64,000 bases of DNA from Leguminivora glycinivorella (GCF_023078275.1 NC_062998.1:16443916-16507915); one strand, 5' to 3'. Shown: positions 19,815 through 32,687, numbered from the stretch's first letter. Notes: generated by a model from the sequence alone, not told the origin. Program-made: numbers and translations.

Positions 19815-21884
19815 AAGGTCAGTGCGGGCAAGACCGGCATAGTTTATTTGAAATAAAGTTTGAGTGGATAAAACTCTATAATTAATGTAGTCTGGCGTAA
19901 TGCGCATGGTCCTATGGGATAGCAAATATTATATTTTACAAAGATTTTATAATATTTTGGCGAAATATGGTAATTTTAAGTGATAATAATCACATTTTTT
20001 AAGGCTCGGCGGGTTGACCGTCCCCCCGCGGTACTCACGGGAAGACCGTCTAGTACTCACGGGAAGACCGTCTAGTGCTTGTTGTCGCGTAATTTCATAT
20101 GAGACTAGGTTCTAAAACCATGATCATTGTTATTTTAGGTAATAACAGGGCAGAATGTGCTAGATAATTAATAAAATAACGTTGAAATTTTAAACATATA
20201 AGCATTTTTCCATTTATAAGGCAAGACCGGCATATGTCCCGTAAATGGGGTTCATAACCTTTTCTTTTCAGGTCCAATTTAGTCACGATAGGCTCATATA
20301 AATCCAACTACTTATTTGTTTTTGAAACTTGGATATTAAGTAAAGGTAATAGGATATTAGGTACGTGAAATAGTTTGGTAACATTTCTTAGCAATGTCCC
20401 AGACATTATCAAATATGTTTTCAGGGGTGCTGATTTCAAAATTAATGACCAATTTGGAATCTGATATTACTGACTGTCACTTTGACACAAAAGTCGTCTG
20501 GTGTGTCGTCAAATACAGGTCAATTCACAAGAGCTGGCACGAATGGAACGAATGTTTGAATGAAAATATGCATGTGTGTGACAGATTAACCAATAAAATG
20601 GTGGCTCTTGACAGTTACGACTGTATACCAATACAGGTGTCACTCACACAATCAAAGTTTCGTTTATTTCATTCGTGCCAGCTTTCGTGAATCGACCTGT
20701 ACGTTTGCGGGGGTGCTGATTCCTAAATTAATGATAAATTTAGAATTTGACATAGTTGACTGTCACATTGACTTAAAAGTTTTCATGGGTGTCATCAAAC
20801 AGTTTTTTGGCTGTAATGGTTATTGGAATCAGCACCCCCGAGAACCTGTTTGACCACACCCATGACCACTTTTGTGTCAAAGTTACAGTTAGCAATGTCA
20901 GATTCCAAAGTGGTGTTTAATTTTTAAATCAGCACCCCCGAAAACGTATTTGATGACACCCATGACGACTTTTGTGTTAAAGTGATAGTCAGCAATGTCA
21001 ATTAAGGGTCGGGTAGCCGAATAGTCGGTCGAAACCGTTTTTAAGGGTACTTATACGGTCTCAGTTGGGTGTTGGGTAATGCTGATTATAAAAATAATTA
21101 CCAACTTGAAACCCTACTCTCTTTTGAAATATTTGTCGCCGCATTTTGCACAATCTACATAACAAAAATAATAAAAAACGAGTAGAACTTATGATAATTC
21201 TACCAACTTAAATATGATGATGAATAATGCAGTGTAATCTTACTTCTGTTCACCTCTTATCATTCTTCACAACCATGTCACATATATTTTATTTTTACTT
21301 AATACTTTCGAATGATTTTAGTAACACCATACAAAACATTACCAAAACTGTGTTTCGAAGTTAAAATCAAAAACGGTACAACTACCATAAGCCAAAAACG
21401 TACTTACATACTTATTGATATCGTTTACACTAGACTTATTTCCAATAAAGCCTAAAAAAGGTTGGCAACTCCTTGTTTATCATATGCCGGTCTTGCCTTT
21501 CTCTTTTATGCCGGACTTTCTGAGTAGGCACAATTTCTAAGTTACATATTTCAGAACATAAAACTAGAAATTGAGCGCGTTTTGAGTAGATTAATAGTAT
21601 TAGTCAGAAAGAACGGTTATTAAATGTCTACGTTACATATACAATATACAAATATTCCGACTGCTTCTATTTTATTTTAATTTTTTGCGGAACCATGTTG
21701 AACTCGGTGTTCGAGTTCGAAACACAAATCAAGATTATTGTTAACTAGTGTAAGACCAATGGCTTGAGGATGAAAAACTGGTATACCTTCGGAGGTGTGA
21801 GAGGCGTAGATATATAAACACAAAAGTTATAGTCAATAGACGGTCTTTCCGGGTAGACGGTCTTCCCCACACTGACCTTACTCA
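19815..21884. mobile_element. 2.1 kb non-autonomous element, AAGGTCAGTG termini
   Basis: Left AAGGTCAGTGCGGGCAAGAC and right complement (…GTCTTCCCCACACTGACCTT) form imperfect terminal inverted repeats of about 24 bp. The motif AAGACCG(G/T)C recurs subterminally at about 20052, 20074, 20223, 21489 and 21840 in both orientations, including a 22 bp tandem duplication at 20031-20074. Subterminal motif clusters of this kind are typical transposase-binding arrays. No transposase is visible. Confidence 0.65.
20395..21003. repeat. Cluster of four related inverted and direct repeat modules
   Basis: A module reading GGGGGTGCTGATT... to ...ATGGGTGTCATCAAA occurs on + at about 20424-20518 and 20708-20802, and on - at about 20829-20915 and 20930-21000. 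A second inverted pair (GCTGGCACGAATG at about 20534 and CATTCGTGCCAGC at about 20669) joins the first two. The whole sits inside the AAGGTCAGTG-ended element. Confidence 0.7.
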
Positions 21885-22061
21885 TGTTTGAATTAGTACC
21901 TAGATAATAATGAGAATTACTGTGCATAAAACAAACGTAGTCATAAAAAGCTAATGATCTCATGACATCTAAGTGATAATTAGTGCAGATCACGCAAGAT
22001 GGATGAACATAGGTATTAAGTACCTATTTATTCAGAGAACTTATGAGGAATATACCTCATA

Positions 22062-22176
22062 GTACAGTCAAGTGTAAAATACAAAACAAAAGTTGCTCAA
22101 AAATATGTCGACGAATTAAGTTCTATGGTATATATTTTTGAACTTTTGCCGCCCTTATTTTTAGACTTGACTGTAC
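22062..22176. mobile_element. GTACAGTCA-type MITE with AGT extension
   Basis: GTACAGTCAAGT at the left, ACTTGACTGTAC at the right, 115 bp in all, non-coding. Confidence 0.75.
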
Positions 22177-22699
22177 ATACTAAAACCTGCATTAGTTAGG
22201 CACATAAGTAGATAAACGCTCCGTGAAAGACACGTCTGTCTTTACTTTATCCTATAAACAGTAATAAAGGGGAGTTGAGATATATTAGACATTTCAATAC
22301 ATATCTATTTAGATATCTACGGTTCATTGAAATAATTTCTGTAACAGAGTTATTTTGAAGTTGGCTAATAATATTCAACTAAAAGCATCGTAGAACGCAT
22401 CATCACTTACCATCAGGTGTGATCGGCGTCGGGGGTTAAAAATGGATCGTTGTTGTTCTAAAAAGTGTGTAGGTGGATATCAAATGCATTTGTTGTGTAC
22501 TTACTTTTACCTAAACTGTAACTTCATAAAGTTAAGAATTACTATAAAAGCTTTAAAAATTTATCGATCTATGTTTTGTATTAGTATATAACTATACATA
22601 CTCGTACCTATTTTCCTCGATTTAAATGAATAACCTAACCACAAAATTAAAACTTTGAAAAATCCCTTACTATGGAATGGCTAAGAACACTCCCGACTA

Positions 22700-22910
22700 A
22701 TTCAGCTTTCAAAGAAACAGACGCACGAGTGATCCTATAAGGGTTCTGTTTTTCCTTTTTGAGGTACGGAACCCTGAAAAAAACTAAATCGGTTCGGTTC
22801 ATCCGTTCGGGAGCTACGATGCCATAGACAGACACACACAGAAAAACAGACATACACAAACTTATAACATCCCGTTGTTTTTGCGTCAGGGGTTAAAAAT
22901 GAGTGTTTAA
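22700..22910 (-). mobile_element. LINE 3'-end fragment (lepidopteran GGTTCCGTACCTC type)
   Basis: On the minus strand it contains AGGGTTCCGTACCTCAAAA and a CGGAACCCTTATAGGATCAC-like block, plus a GACAGACACACACAG-type run. From memory this resembles repeats very frequent in moth genomes near LINE 3' ends. No coding sequence; boundaries approximate. Confidence 0.4.
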
Positions 22911-23440
22911 CTCGGGAAAAGGGCGAATCAACTTTTTGACCGACATTTTTGGTGTCTCTGGCGTTACTCAAAATGTCTCTGGAGTTACCAAGAAATCGAA
23001 CTTCTAATGAACAAAGTTCCAGTTTATTGGATTTAACAGTTAGGGTTATGTTTTAATATACAGGGTAAAGTGAAAAATACCAATAAAATTCATTATTTAA
23101 GGGTGAAATTTCACAACTATGTTAAGAATGTGCGGACAGATTTGAGTCGGTCAAAAAGTTTATTCGCCCAATTAAACGTACGCTTCGGTTTTGAACTATT
23201 GGCGCTCTCACTGCGTGAGCGCATAACTACCTCGAGAGAAATGAGTGTCTTTCATCCCTTGGTTGACAATCTATTATTAAAGTAGGTACTTAGGTAAGAT
23301 ATGATGCTTCTGGATTTAAAAATCACAAATCCAAAATCATTTATATTATAAATTATTAGGTACAAGTTAGCCCAATGCACCTAACTCGTTTATAAAGAAC
23401 ACTGTGGTGCATTTGTCTTGGAATAAATCAACTATTGTAA

Positions 23441-23550
23441 AGTGCGTTGTCGGACCGATATCCCATATATTTACGCCGCTTATCTTTGATTTTTTTCCTT
23501 TGAAATCCTTCCTACTTCCGATATCGGATCGGATAATGTGAAAACGCACT
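23441..23550. mobile_element. ATCCGATATCGGAT MITE, copy 1
   Basis: The termini AGTGCGTT... and ...AACGCACT enclose TCGGACCGATATC and ATATCGGATCGGATAATGTG. Related copies at 36147 and 39405. Confidence 0.65.
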
Positions 23551-23810
23551 AAGGATTTTCCAAGCGCAACAAATTGTTAGTACCTACTTAGGTATAACTT
23601 TTTACAGTTCGTATTCCTTATAAAAAATACGCCTTTGGCCAGTTGAAGTTACCAAAATTCTGACTATTATCTACAAAGACACACAAAGTCAAAATGACGG
23701 TCAACTACAAAATTACGTGGTAGCGCTGCGTCATACTCAATTATTGAGTGAGATCGTGACAGCCAGCCTTGACATTGGAAGCGGAACCAGTTGCGGAGCC
23801 CAGCAAAAAG

Positions 23811-23971
23811 TCCTGGGTGGCTAGCCGAATGGCACAATCGCTCACGAAAACGAAACGAAGCGCTAGTAGATATCTATCTCTATCGCGCTTGCGTATTGGC
23901 GCGGCAGAGCCAGCGGCGTATCGCTTTCGTTTGGCGTCGGAGAAATGCCATTCGGCTACGGGGCCTGGCCA
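23811..23971. mobile_element. CTGGCCCCGTA-type MITE, copy 2
   Basis: The left arm GGCTAGCCGAATGGCACAAT and right arm ending GCCATTCGGCTACGGGGCCT enclose the CGCGCTTGCGTATTGGCGCG block common to the family. Both strands are open here, which is a composition effect. Confidence 0.8.
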
Positions 23972-24029
23972 CTGAGAGCGTCGATACTTAATCACTTGAG
24001 TGATTCATGCCGATTCTCTCATTTTTTTA

Positions 24030-24115
24030 TGGCAAGGTGGAGGCAAACGACTTGCTTTAGCCATCTGCTATTCTAGAGGTGCCACATGCGCACCGCCGAC
24101 TCCTTGAAAGTAAAG
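24030..24115 (-). mobile_element. Short retroposon 3' fragment
   Basis: T-run followed by GGAGGCAAACGACTTGCTTT and GGTGCCACATGCGCACCGCC. It resembles the fragment at 29070-29190 and the LINE 3' ends at 28280 and 49960 in reverse. Low-confidence family call. Confidence 0.35.
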
Positions 24116-25730
24116 GGTCGTGACACTCGTGACAATGGATTATCTATAATTATAACACTTTAAGTTCTCGCGTTTTGTACACATTTTTATCTTTAATTTT
24201 CATATTAAGCGACCTATATTTAAATCAAAGTGTCTTGCTGGAATCGTCTAAACCTGAACTTATACGAGTAGACTTTTATTATTAGTACCTACGCGTACGC
24301 TTCTGTGGAATGGAATCAGAAGTGCAATAAGTATGCTATTAAGTCTTGTTGCGTAATTATTTATCTTGAATCATTTACAGCGTCCAGATCACGAGTACCT
24401 TCTGATGTTCATTAAGTTTTATTGCCCAGCGGGTAAGCACAAACTAATAACACTTAAATATCGGCCAAGACCATGTCGGGCCATGCTCAGTTTAGTGCAG
24501 GATTCCTTAAATTATCTACTTTCCCACCCATGGTCTAGGAGAAGGAAATAAATTTCTTATTTAGAAGAATATTATTCCGGACTGTAAAAGGTTTAATATA
24601 AAAAATAACATCCCTACTTTTCGTGTAGAGAATTTACCCAAAAGAAATTGCCGGATAGACGGACTTCGCGAATCTAACTTACACATGAGTTAAAAACATA
24701 TGTGTTCCTATATTTCGATCCGTGTAGTTTATTGTACCTACAGAGTTTAAAACTTTAATTTTGATACCGTAACCTCGGGTCAGACTGTAATTAATCACAC
24801 ATCATCCTATCTTATCGATGTAAAATCTCAAGTGGGAAACTCCAGTCAAAAGGTGGGCGTACCATTCCTATAAGTAGGCTCCACCATTGTGCTTAGAAAG
24901 CGTGTCTGCCGGACAAAAAAAAATTAATGGAAGTCGAATTTGTGCTCCGTCCTTTTCTTATCCGGCCCATTTGGACGAAACGATACACCACAGATTTTTT
25001 TTTCGAAAATAACTGAGTCATGGACTCTCCAGAGCGTAACCCCGTTGTTTTCCTCTTCGGTTCTGGGATACAATTATGTCGGTGCGTGATCATTCTATGC
25101 TTAAGAAACAAAAAAGCTTCGGATAATTGACACTGTGGGCTTCAAGTTCGGCCGGTGTACTCATACATCTCTACCTACGCCACTAATAGGTGAATTATAT
25201 TTTACCATTAAGCTACACCGATGTGCCTTAGAGTGGATATACTTAAGTTACCCACAGGCTAAAATCGAATAACCTTCAACAATTACGAGGTTTTAATTTA
25301 CCCATATTTTTCAGTTTGCATCACATAGTGGGTAAAGTGGTCATTCTTTCGAGAAAATATTACTTTGTAGGTTTTGATATTTTGAGCATATTTAGGTACC
25401 TACCATAAACACTCTCACAGAACAAATATGTATTGGATTGAGTAATTACATAGTCGAAGTATGCAGTGTTATGTAAATCGATAAGAAATAACTGAGTCCA
25501 CTTGTCACGAGCAAGGTTGTAAGCGGTGCGCAAAGAATCAGATTTCCATCTCATTTCGCTAAGCCGACTGAAACACTTGAGTGTGTAGTGTAGTGTCGCG
25601 CGTTCGGTTGTCGTAAATAATATTCCGTTTTACAGGTTTACCGCTTGTCAAGTGGTAAATTATTATCGTTGTCATTTATTGTTATAGATTGTATCATGTA
25701 TGATGACGCACGGATTAGTCAAATCTAAAC

Positions 25731-25880
25731 TGGCCCCGTAGCCGCATGGCCGCGACGCGAAACGAAAACGAAACGCCGCGAAAGGTAGTTTGGCTCTGTA
25801 ACGCCAATACGCAAGAGCGATAGAGATATATAGCTACGAAAGAGATATCATCGTGAGCGTGTGTGCATTCGGCTACGCTA
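25731..25880. mobile_element. CTGGCCCCGTA-type MITE, copy 3
   Basis: TGGCCCCGTAGCCGCATGGC, then GAAACGAAAACGAAACGCCG and the GCCAATACGCAAGAGCGATA hallmark. The right arm is GCATTCGGCTACG. Confidence 0.75.
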
Positions 25881-25942
25881 CGCACACTGGACACGCGTCT
25901 GCGTGAATGAAACGATTGGGGTCAAAAGTTTCAATATGTACA

Positions 25943-26084
25943 GTACAGTCAACCAATTTGAATCCAAGGCCACTCTAGAACCCTGTCTCATTTAAACCGT
26001 GTTCTATTTGCCATAAGAAGTAACATTGACGTTTACTCTGCAAAGGTTCTACAGTGGCCTATAAGTCAAATTGGTTGACTGTAC
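25943..26084. mobile_element. GTACAGTCA-type MITE with ACCAATTTGA extension
   Basis: GTACAGTCAACCAATTTGA at the left is mirrored by TCAAATTGGTTGACTGTAC at the right. An internal GGCCACTCTAGAACC is mirrored by GGTTCTACAGTGGCC, so pairing extends deep into the 142 bp element. Confidence 0.85.
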
Positions 26085-26486
26085 GTGCAAAGTGCAAGCA
26101 AGTCTAAATTAAACACCTCAGAACACTCGGAAGAATCTCATCCACCTTCGTCTTTTAAGTTTTATATGAATGTAGGATAAACATAGATTGTAATTTTAAA
26201 TCAATTACTGGCATAGACTTAACTACCATTTATTTATTATAAATGCAAAGTTGAATAATTTATTTAACTCGTAAATCGTTTTGTTTTATTACGAGTATAT
26301 TTGCTATACCTTAAGTATACTTCCACTGAAAAATCTTGCGATGAAAAGTTTTTTTCGTTGCGGACTTAATTAAACGCCTCGAAATAATCCCACCTTCGTA
26401 GTTTACTTTACTATGTAATTGTAGGATAAAAGGTACATACTTAGATCATAATTTTTAATCAATTAGGTACTGCCATATACGAGTAA

Positions 26487-26600
26487 GGTACAGTCACCTT
26501 GTCGCTTTAAATCGTTTGACAATTTCGTATGACATTTCAAACAAGACGTTAATGTGTCAAGGTATAGAAATCATCACATATTTATGCCGGTGACTGTACC
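26487..26600. mobile_element. GTACAGTCA-type MITE with CC extension
   Basis: GGTACAGTCACC at the left and GGTGACTGTACC at the right bound 114 bp with no coding signal. Confidence 0.75.
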
Positions 26601-27235
26601 TACTTACGTATCATTATATTAATTGCTTTTGTTAATTATACAAGCAAAGGGGAATTTATTTCACTCGTAAATCGTTTAGTTTTACAAGTTAAATAAATTA
26701 TTTGCGTTGAGTTTATATTATAATAGGCATGTGTGATGGAAAGTTTGATTCCACTACGGACTTAAGGGTGAAATCTTTTTTAACTTTATAAATACATCAT
26801 CAAGATTACAATGTGACGCTAGTACATCTTTAATGACGTGGAATTCCGATACTCTCAATTATGTTTTTTAACTATTGTAGTATTCCAACGTAGCCGCAGG
26901 GCGCATTGTCCGAGATAATAGCTCTCGCGGGATGGGATGGAAAATGGATCTTTGATCACTCTGTAATCTCTATAGCTTTATGTTTTACGTTATTAGGTTT
27001 GGATTGTTAGAATTCAATTATATTGTATTTATAAAAAGTTTTTAGAAGTCGGTTAAAAAATAAACTTTATTGCACGTCAAACATCGAAGTTTGTTAAAGT
27101 TAATATATTTTTAATAAGTTGATATTTATATTAGTAGTCAAAAGTTCGATCAACAAAAACAGATTTAGGTATGTCTTCACATCGAAAAAAGAATACCTAA
27201 TACTTTGACATTTCTGACCGCAAACTGTACAGTTA

Positions 27236-27422
27236 TCCATACTAATATTGTAAATGGGAAAGGGTGTGTGTGTGTGTGTCTGTTTGTTTGTCCGTCTTTC
27301 ACGGCAAACGGAGCGATGAATTGACGTGATTTTTTAAGTGGAGATAGTTGAAGGGATGGAGAGTGACATAGGCTATTTTTTGTCTCTTTCTAACGCGAGC
27401 GAAGCCGCAGGCAAAAGGTAGT
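27236..27422 (+). mobile_element. Non-autonomous Helitron-type element
   Basis: TCCATACTAATATTGTAAAT head, a GT microsatellite, TTGTCCGTCTTTCACGGCAA, GACGTGATTTTTTAAGTGGA and a GCGAGCGAAGCCGCAGGC tail ending AGGTAGT. The copy at 53858 aligns nearly throughout. Abundant lepidopteran Helitron ends look like this (established family knowledge). Confidence 0.75.
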
Positions 27423-27559
27423 AATCTATATTTAGAAAATATATTCAGGATATCGGATACTTCTGGTGCGTTGTTTCATCCGCTACTGCCTACTACTGAA
27501 GTTGACTGTACAACAATAGGTATCCCTACCAAGGAGGTATCACATTATTCATAATATCT

Positions 27560-28050
27560 GGGCAACCGAGCTTCGCTCGGTTCTGTTTCGTATCCTTGAC
27601 ATGTGTCGCCATCTAGTTCAAAAATGAATAGTACCTACATCGAGCGAAAGAATTCTCATCCTTAACAACACAACTACTCCACACGAGATGGCGCGCATTT
27701 CGCCACAAAAACTCAAATAGTGTATTTTCTATTCGTTTTAGCCTTGACCTGTGTCGCCATCTAGTGTTTGCAATAAATAGTACTTACATCGACCGAAAGA
27801 ATTCTGTCTTAACAGTACAACTACTGCACACGAGATGGCGCGCGAAGAAAAACGCATGAAAACTCGAAAATTCGCGTTTTCCGGGACCTAAGGATAAGTT
27901 AGACCGATTTTTCACCCCCAAAAACCCCCACATAACAAATTTCTGCGAAATCGTTAGAGCGGTTTCCGAGATCGTCAGTGTAAATAAATATATATATAAA
28001 TAAATAAATAAATAAATAAATAAATATACAAGAATTGCTCGTTTAAAAGT
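27560..28050 (+). mobile_element. Interspersed repeat with internal duplication and TAAA tail
   Basis: It starts GGGCAACCGAGCTTCGCTCG. A block of about 110 nt with GTCGCCATCTAGT and CACGAGATGGCGCGC occurs twice (27600-27695 and 27750-27845). It then runs through CGTTAGAGCGGTTTCCGAGA into a (TAAA)n run and CAAGAATTGCTCG. This is a common moth repeat by appearance; class uncertain. Confidence 0.55.
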
Positions 28051-28090
28051 ATAAGATACGGTTTTGGTTAATGATTTAATCAGGTTCAAT

Positions 28091-28172
28091 CGAGTTCATA
28101 AATATGTGTACATTTCTTCACCTTATCTGGTCGCAATAAGATGAAAAAATGTACACATATTTATGAACCCGA
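28091..28172. repeat. Near-perfect hairpin, ~33 bp arms
   Basis: GTTCATAAATATGTGTACAT in the left arm is mirrored by ATGTACACATATTTATGAAC in the right arm, and TTCACCTTAT pairs with ATAAGATGAA near the apex. The loop is about 8 nt. Confidence 0.8.
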
Positions 28173-28279
28173 CTGTTCCTTTTCATTTTGGTGTGACGCA
28201 AAAGCCGAGGCGCCGCGCCGTATGAGTGCCCAGTATTGCACGCATCCTCCTACTTATACATAGTTACCTATAGCATAAC

Positions 28280-28560
28280 CATCCTCCCTTTCTCAACACG
28301 TGGCAAACTAAGAACAAACGGGCCTCCCGCTTGTTTTTGCCCAGAACGTGCAAGTTGTGGAATGAGCTTCCTTCTGAGGTGTTTCCCTTGCGCTATGACA
28401 TGGGGTTCTTCAAGAAGCAGGTATTTAGGGTTCTCAAAGGTCGACAACGCATAAGTGGCTCCCCTGATGTTGCTTATGTCCATGGGCGGCGATGACTGCT
28501 TACCATCGGGCGGCTCGTCTGCTCGTTTGCTGCCTATTTCATAAAAAAAAAAAAACATGC
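28280..28560 (+). pseudogene. LINE ORF2 C-terminus and 3' UTR with poly(A)
   Basis: The + frame reads LFLPRTCKLWNELPSEVFPL, then RYDMGFFKKQVFRVLKGRQR and a VHGRR stop at 28493-28495. This is the conserved C-terminal tail of Jockey/CR1-like LINEs in insects (RT-LWN-LP and FK...VL-G motifs). An A12 tail follows about 50 nt later. Severely 5'-truncated insertion. Related fragments at 40488 and 49960. Confidence 0.8.
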
Positions 28561-29069
28561 GAAATCGTGAGCGGCGTTAGTCAAGTAGCTTATACATATT
28601 TATTTATATTTGCTTTCGATTCGAGTGAATCGTAATTTGGAATTGAGTTTTGAGCATGTCGTGACGAGGAGCTGAGAGCATAGCTCTGTCGATGTCGTGC
28701 CACGGCGTGCCAGCCCCAGGATCCTGCGTGAGACACTACGCGGAAACAAAACGTCCACCATTCTATAAAATTAATATCTTAACGACCTCATCATTCTTCC
28801 TCGGGTACCAATACCTACCTAGCCAGCGTCACAATCACTTACGCTTCGTCAGCGTATCGTAGCTATCCCTGTCGTTCTGAAGTGGGTCAAGAGAGCCAGA
28901 CTGCCTTTCGATTGACATGTAATGCCAGACCGGTCGTGTTCATTATTAGGTGTTGGTACCTCCTTTCCTCCTGTGGGTGTCGGTCTACTGTGGATATGGG
29001 TTAAATTGTTCTGTGGGCGACGGGACAGCAATCTGTCACAGCAATTTCACAATTTCTCACTTACTTTCA

Positions 29070-29190
29070 AACCTTAATTTTTTTTATACTACGTCGGTGG
29101 CAAACAAGCACGGTCCGCCTGATGGAAAGCGGTCACCGTAACATATGGACGCCTGCAACTCAAGGAGTGTCACATGCGCGTTGCCAACTC
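29070..29190 (-). mobile_element. Retroposon 3' fragment (TACGTCGGTGGCAAAC type)
   Basis: A T-run followed by ACTACGTCGGTGGCAAACAA, CCGCCTGATGGAAAGCGGTC and CATATGGACGCCTGCAACTC. The layout is that of a reverse-oriented LINE or SINE 3' end common in Lepidoptera. Confidence 0.5.
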
Positions 29191-29194
29191 ATTA

Positions 29195-29255
29195 GAAACT
29201 TGTACACTCCCTTTTGCTGTGTTAAGTACACAGCAAAAAGGAGCGTACAAGTTCC
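29195..29255. repeat. 61 bp hairpin
   Basis: AACTTGTACACTCCCTTTTG and its complement around a loop of about 7 nt (TTAAGTA region). The arms pair over about 26 nt with two or three mismatches, a pre-miRNA-sized fold. Confidence 0.75.
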
Positions 29256-30933
29256 AAGGAGGGTTCGGGTTGCCGACGACTCAATAGACGAAACAAGTTA
29301 GTTCTGTAGGTCCCTCCGTCACCAGCACACCGCACCCTCGTTGAGCTCTGGCAGCCTTACTCACCGGCAGGAACACAACACTATGAGTAATTACTAAGAG
29401 TTAATTACTAAGAGTGGCACTGTTACTTGAGCAGTTTCATGTGTTTTATAATTGTTTATGAACCTATTTTGGGAATACATGCGTTATTTTCTGTATTATA
29501 TATTATGATACCATTTTTGTGTACCTACTCGTACTTTCAAAGAAACAGCGAAGCAATCGGCATGACACTCAATGAAAGCAACTCGTGAGGTACTTGAGAT
29601 TCAATTCACAATCTCCGTTAGCGCAACTTCGGTCAATATCCTCAACTGTGCATGAATGCATGTTTAAATTAAATCCTCCTTTCTTTAAGCATGACACTTC
29701 GGTTCTATTTTTGGAAGCATGATCTTACTATCCGGTCCGCCGCCCGCGCCTCCTCCTAGGGAAGCAGCCCATTACCTTATTTCCACATGCCATTTCTAGT
29801 TTCCTATCTCTGTCGTATCAGTCACTAGACACATTATTTAAATAGGACAACGTTACTGTGTAAAACAATTGGGATAAATCTTATAGTAAGAATAAAAGTG
29901 TCCTATAATGGGTTTTAGGTATGCAATAAGTATAGGTAGTTAGTGAATTACAGTTCCGTAGTCTGAACAAAATGTTTATACCTACCTACACATACTTATG
30001 GATAGAAACTTGCTTGGTTGTTCCTACAAAAATATTTACATACTTCCGCAGTATCTGTACCTAACAACTCATTTAAATACGAAAAGCTTAACTACGTAAC
30101 GTGTCTTTATTAATATTTCGGACATAAATGTTAGTTATTACAAACGAAAACAAGTGGTTTAATTTCATTTGAATATTTATTTCAGACTGCATAATTACAA
30201 TAAACGGCTGGTTTAATATAATTAAATTATGTTATTGCTATTTGATTCTAGTATTTCTAGTAATATTCTTGCAGAGCATGGTCATTTTTATGACTAAGTG
30301 TAACCTTCGTGGAAACTTTAGATTAACCCGCGTTACATGTATTTTCCATTTATATGCAATTATTGCATGCCTTTGGCATTAATGATTGTATCATTTCCTA
30401 TTCGCTCGATGTGTCCGGTGCATGTCATAAGGCCTCGCAGGCTGCATGAGTTTCACCAGGTCTACACTGTAATGAATAATTAATTAATAATTCTCGCTAC
30501 AGCAGTGGGTAATGATTGCATGCAGGTAAAGGCCGCTGGCACTGCGCATCTGTCAATTATGGAGTCACGAAGGCTGACAGTAACACGTTGAGTCAACACT
30601 GCCCTTTGGGACGTTGCAAATCAAGGATCCGTTACCACGTATCCTATCCCCGAAGACTACTTGCGTCATGTTGGATAAAGCACTACCGTGTACAGTAGGG
30701 AGGGATTCATTCAACTGCAACCGATATAATTCAATAATAATCTGATTATCAGCGAGCGTGCTATCTATCTTGGCCTATAATAAAGTTATACTAATCACTT
30801 GGAAGTTGTGGTTGTATTATAAACCAAATAGTAGTTGATCTTAATGCATGACATTTTTGCAAATACGTATGTACCTACATTATGTAGTTGTAGGTAGGTA
30901 TAGGTAGCGGTTAAGGTACATACATACTGTGCA

Positions 30934-31150
30934 TAGACTGCCATCTCTCGACACAGGCTTAAAACTTTTGAACCTCCGTTTTGACAATTTGGCCCATATT
31001 CTTAGCTTTATATGTGTTAAAATGTCAAATATTAATATTAGCGCCATCTAGCCGAGCGTACCCCAAAGGTGTATCGCCATCTAGCTCACCGTACCTTTTT
31101 CTGTATGGTTTTGAGGTACGTTTTTTTCTTAGACTTTATCGGTCTATACG
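30934..31150. repeat. Dispersed repeat shared with 46433-46856
   Basis: TAGACTGCCATCTCTCGACA, then TTTGACAATTTGGCCCATAT, then ATTAGCGCCATCTAGC and GAGGTACGTTTTTTTC. The same series occurs at 46490-46855 with few differences. Non-coding. Confidence 0.75.
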
Positions 31151-31231
31151 GAGTTATATAAGTCTTTGATACTAGTAATGTGACAAAGATTGAATACGTA
31201 TTTAAAAAAAAATAACAAAAATATAGAGATT

Positions 31232-32141
31232 GGGGCCTGTAACAAAGGCGAAGAATTAAACTCTAGGCTATTCTCCTTATACTGATCAACATTTGTTCGG
31301 CGACTTTTAAAAATAACTTGTATTTTGATTTTTATCACCCTTGAAAGAAAGTAATGTATTTTCTGTTAAGGGAGTGTAAAAATGTATTGCGAGCGCTCGA
31401 TTCTGGTATCAAATTAAGGCTCTTTTTCAAAAAATTGGCAAAAATCAATAATAGCAATTTATAATCACTAAGGCATAACAGCAATTTAAGTAAACGTTGC
31501 AGATTAATTTAGTACAAAACTTACTTCGATGTGATGTAGATTTTCAAAGAAATTGTCACTTAATTTTAGGTAATTTCTGAAAAAATTGAATTCGCCTTAG
31601 GCTAGTTTACTCTTTTTCAAAAACTTAAAATAAAAATCTAGTCTGAAATGATTGTGGTACAGGATATACGAATTATAAATTTACCCGTTTTAATATTCAA
31701 AATTGTCCAAATTTTACAAATAAGATCGACTGATTCAGCTCTATACGTGCGTTTTTCTAAACGTGCATTAGAGAAAAATTCATTATTAATTTAATGAGTT
31801 AGTTTTCAAAAATCCAGTCTTATAAAAATCAAGATAATAAGATGCTCTAACTGGAACTTGAATTAAATAAATCTATTGGATAACGGAAAGTGTAGTATTT
31901 CACCGACTAAAACTATCAATTTTACATTCTTTTGACGTTTTTTTTGAAAGCAGCCTTAAGTCTAAAGTGTGACAGACAACGTCAATGACAACAATAATGG
32001 CGTACATTGAAGCTAATATTTATTTTGTATAAAAAATTAAAAATTTAAAGACTTCATAATTTTTAAAAGTCACTTAACAAATGTTGATCAGTATAAGGAG
32101 AAGAGCCTACAGTTCAATTCTTCGCCTTTGTTACAGGCCCC
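31232..32141. mobile_element. 910 bp MITE-like element, GGGGCCTGTAACAAAGGCGA termini
   Basis: The left terminus GGGGCCTGTAACAAAGGCGA is mirrored by the right terminus ending TCGCCTTTGTTACAGGCCCC. The inverted match continues through CTCCTTATACTGATCAACAT for about 60 bp. The interior (31365-31740) matches 62340-62815. No open transposase. Confidence 0.85.
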
Positions 32142-32687
32142 ACTCTGTATAACCAAACACATACAAATAGGGCATCAATTAAAAACTTAACTGGTATGTT
32201 ATTGATATAATATCTATGGAAATTGATTATTTTCTTGGTCCAACCCCAAAATATTTACATAAGATTTTCGATATTGTTTATCTTTTAGGTTTATACTAAA
32301 AGTTACTATACTTATTTATTGTACATAATGAAATTATGTATGAAGACTATGAAGTTGTCCGGGGTTACACTTAATATCTGTGTTTATAAAGGTCAACAAA
32401 GTGTAGTGTAGATTCCAAATATAATTTATTTTTAGGAAGTAGTATGTATTTTCCTCAATTTACCTACGGACTTTTACCTAGTTCCGCCATTAGCTAGCAT
32501 AAAGTTACCTAAATGCGTAGATTGCATTTAATTACAAGACAAGCATGGATGTTAAGATGTAGGTAAATAGTAAATACTGATGGCTGATATTGGTAAATAT
32601 GAATATTATAGGATAATAGCCTTCAGTCGTCCTGAGAAATGTACGTAACAATTAAAACGTTTTAGCAACCCTACCGTTATCCCGCTC

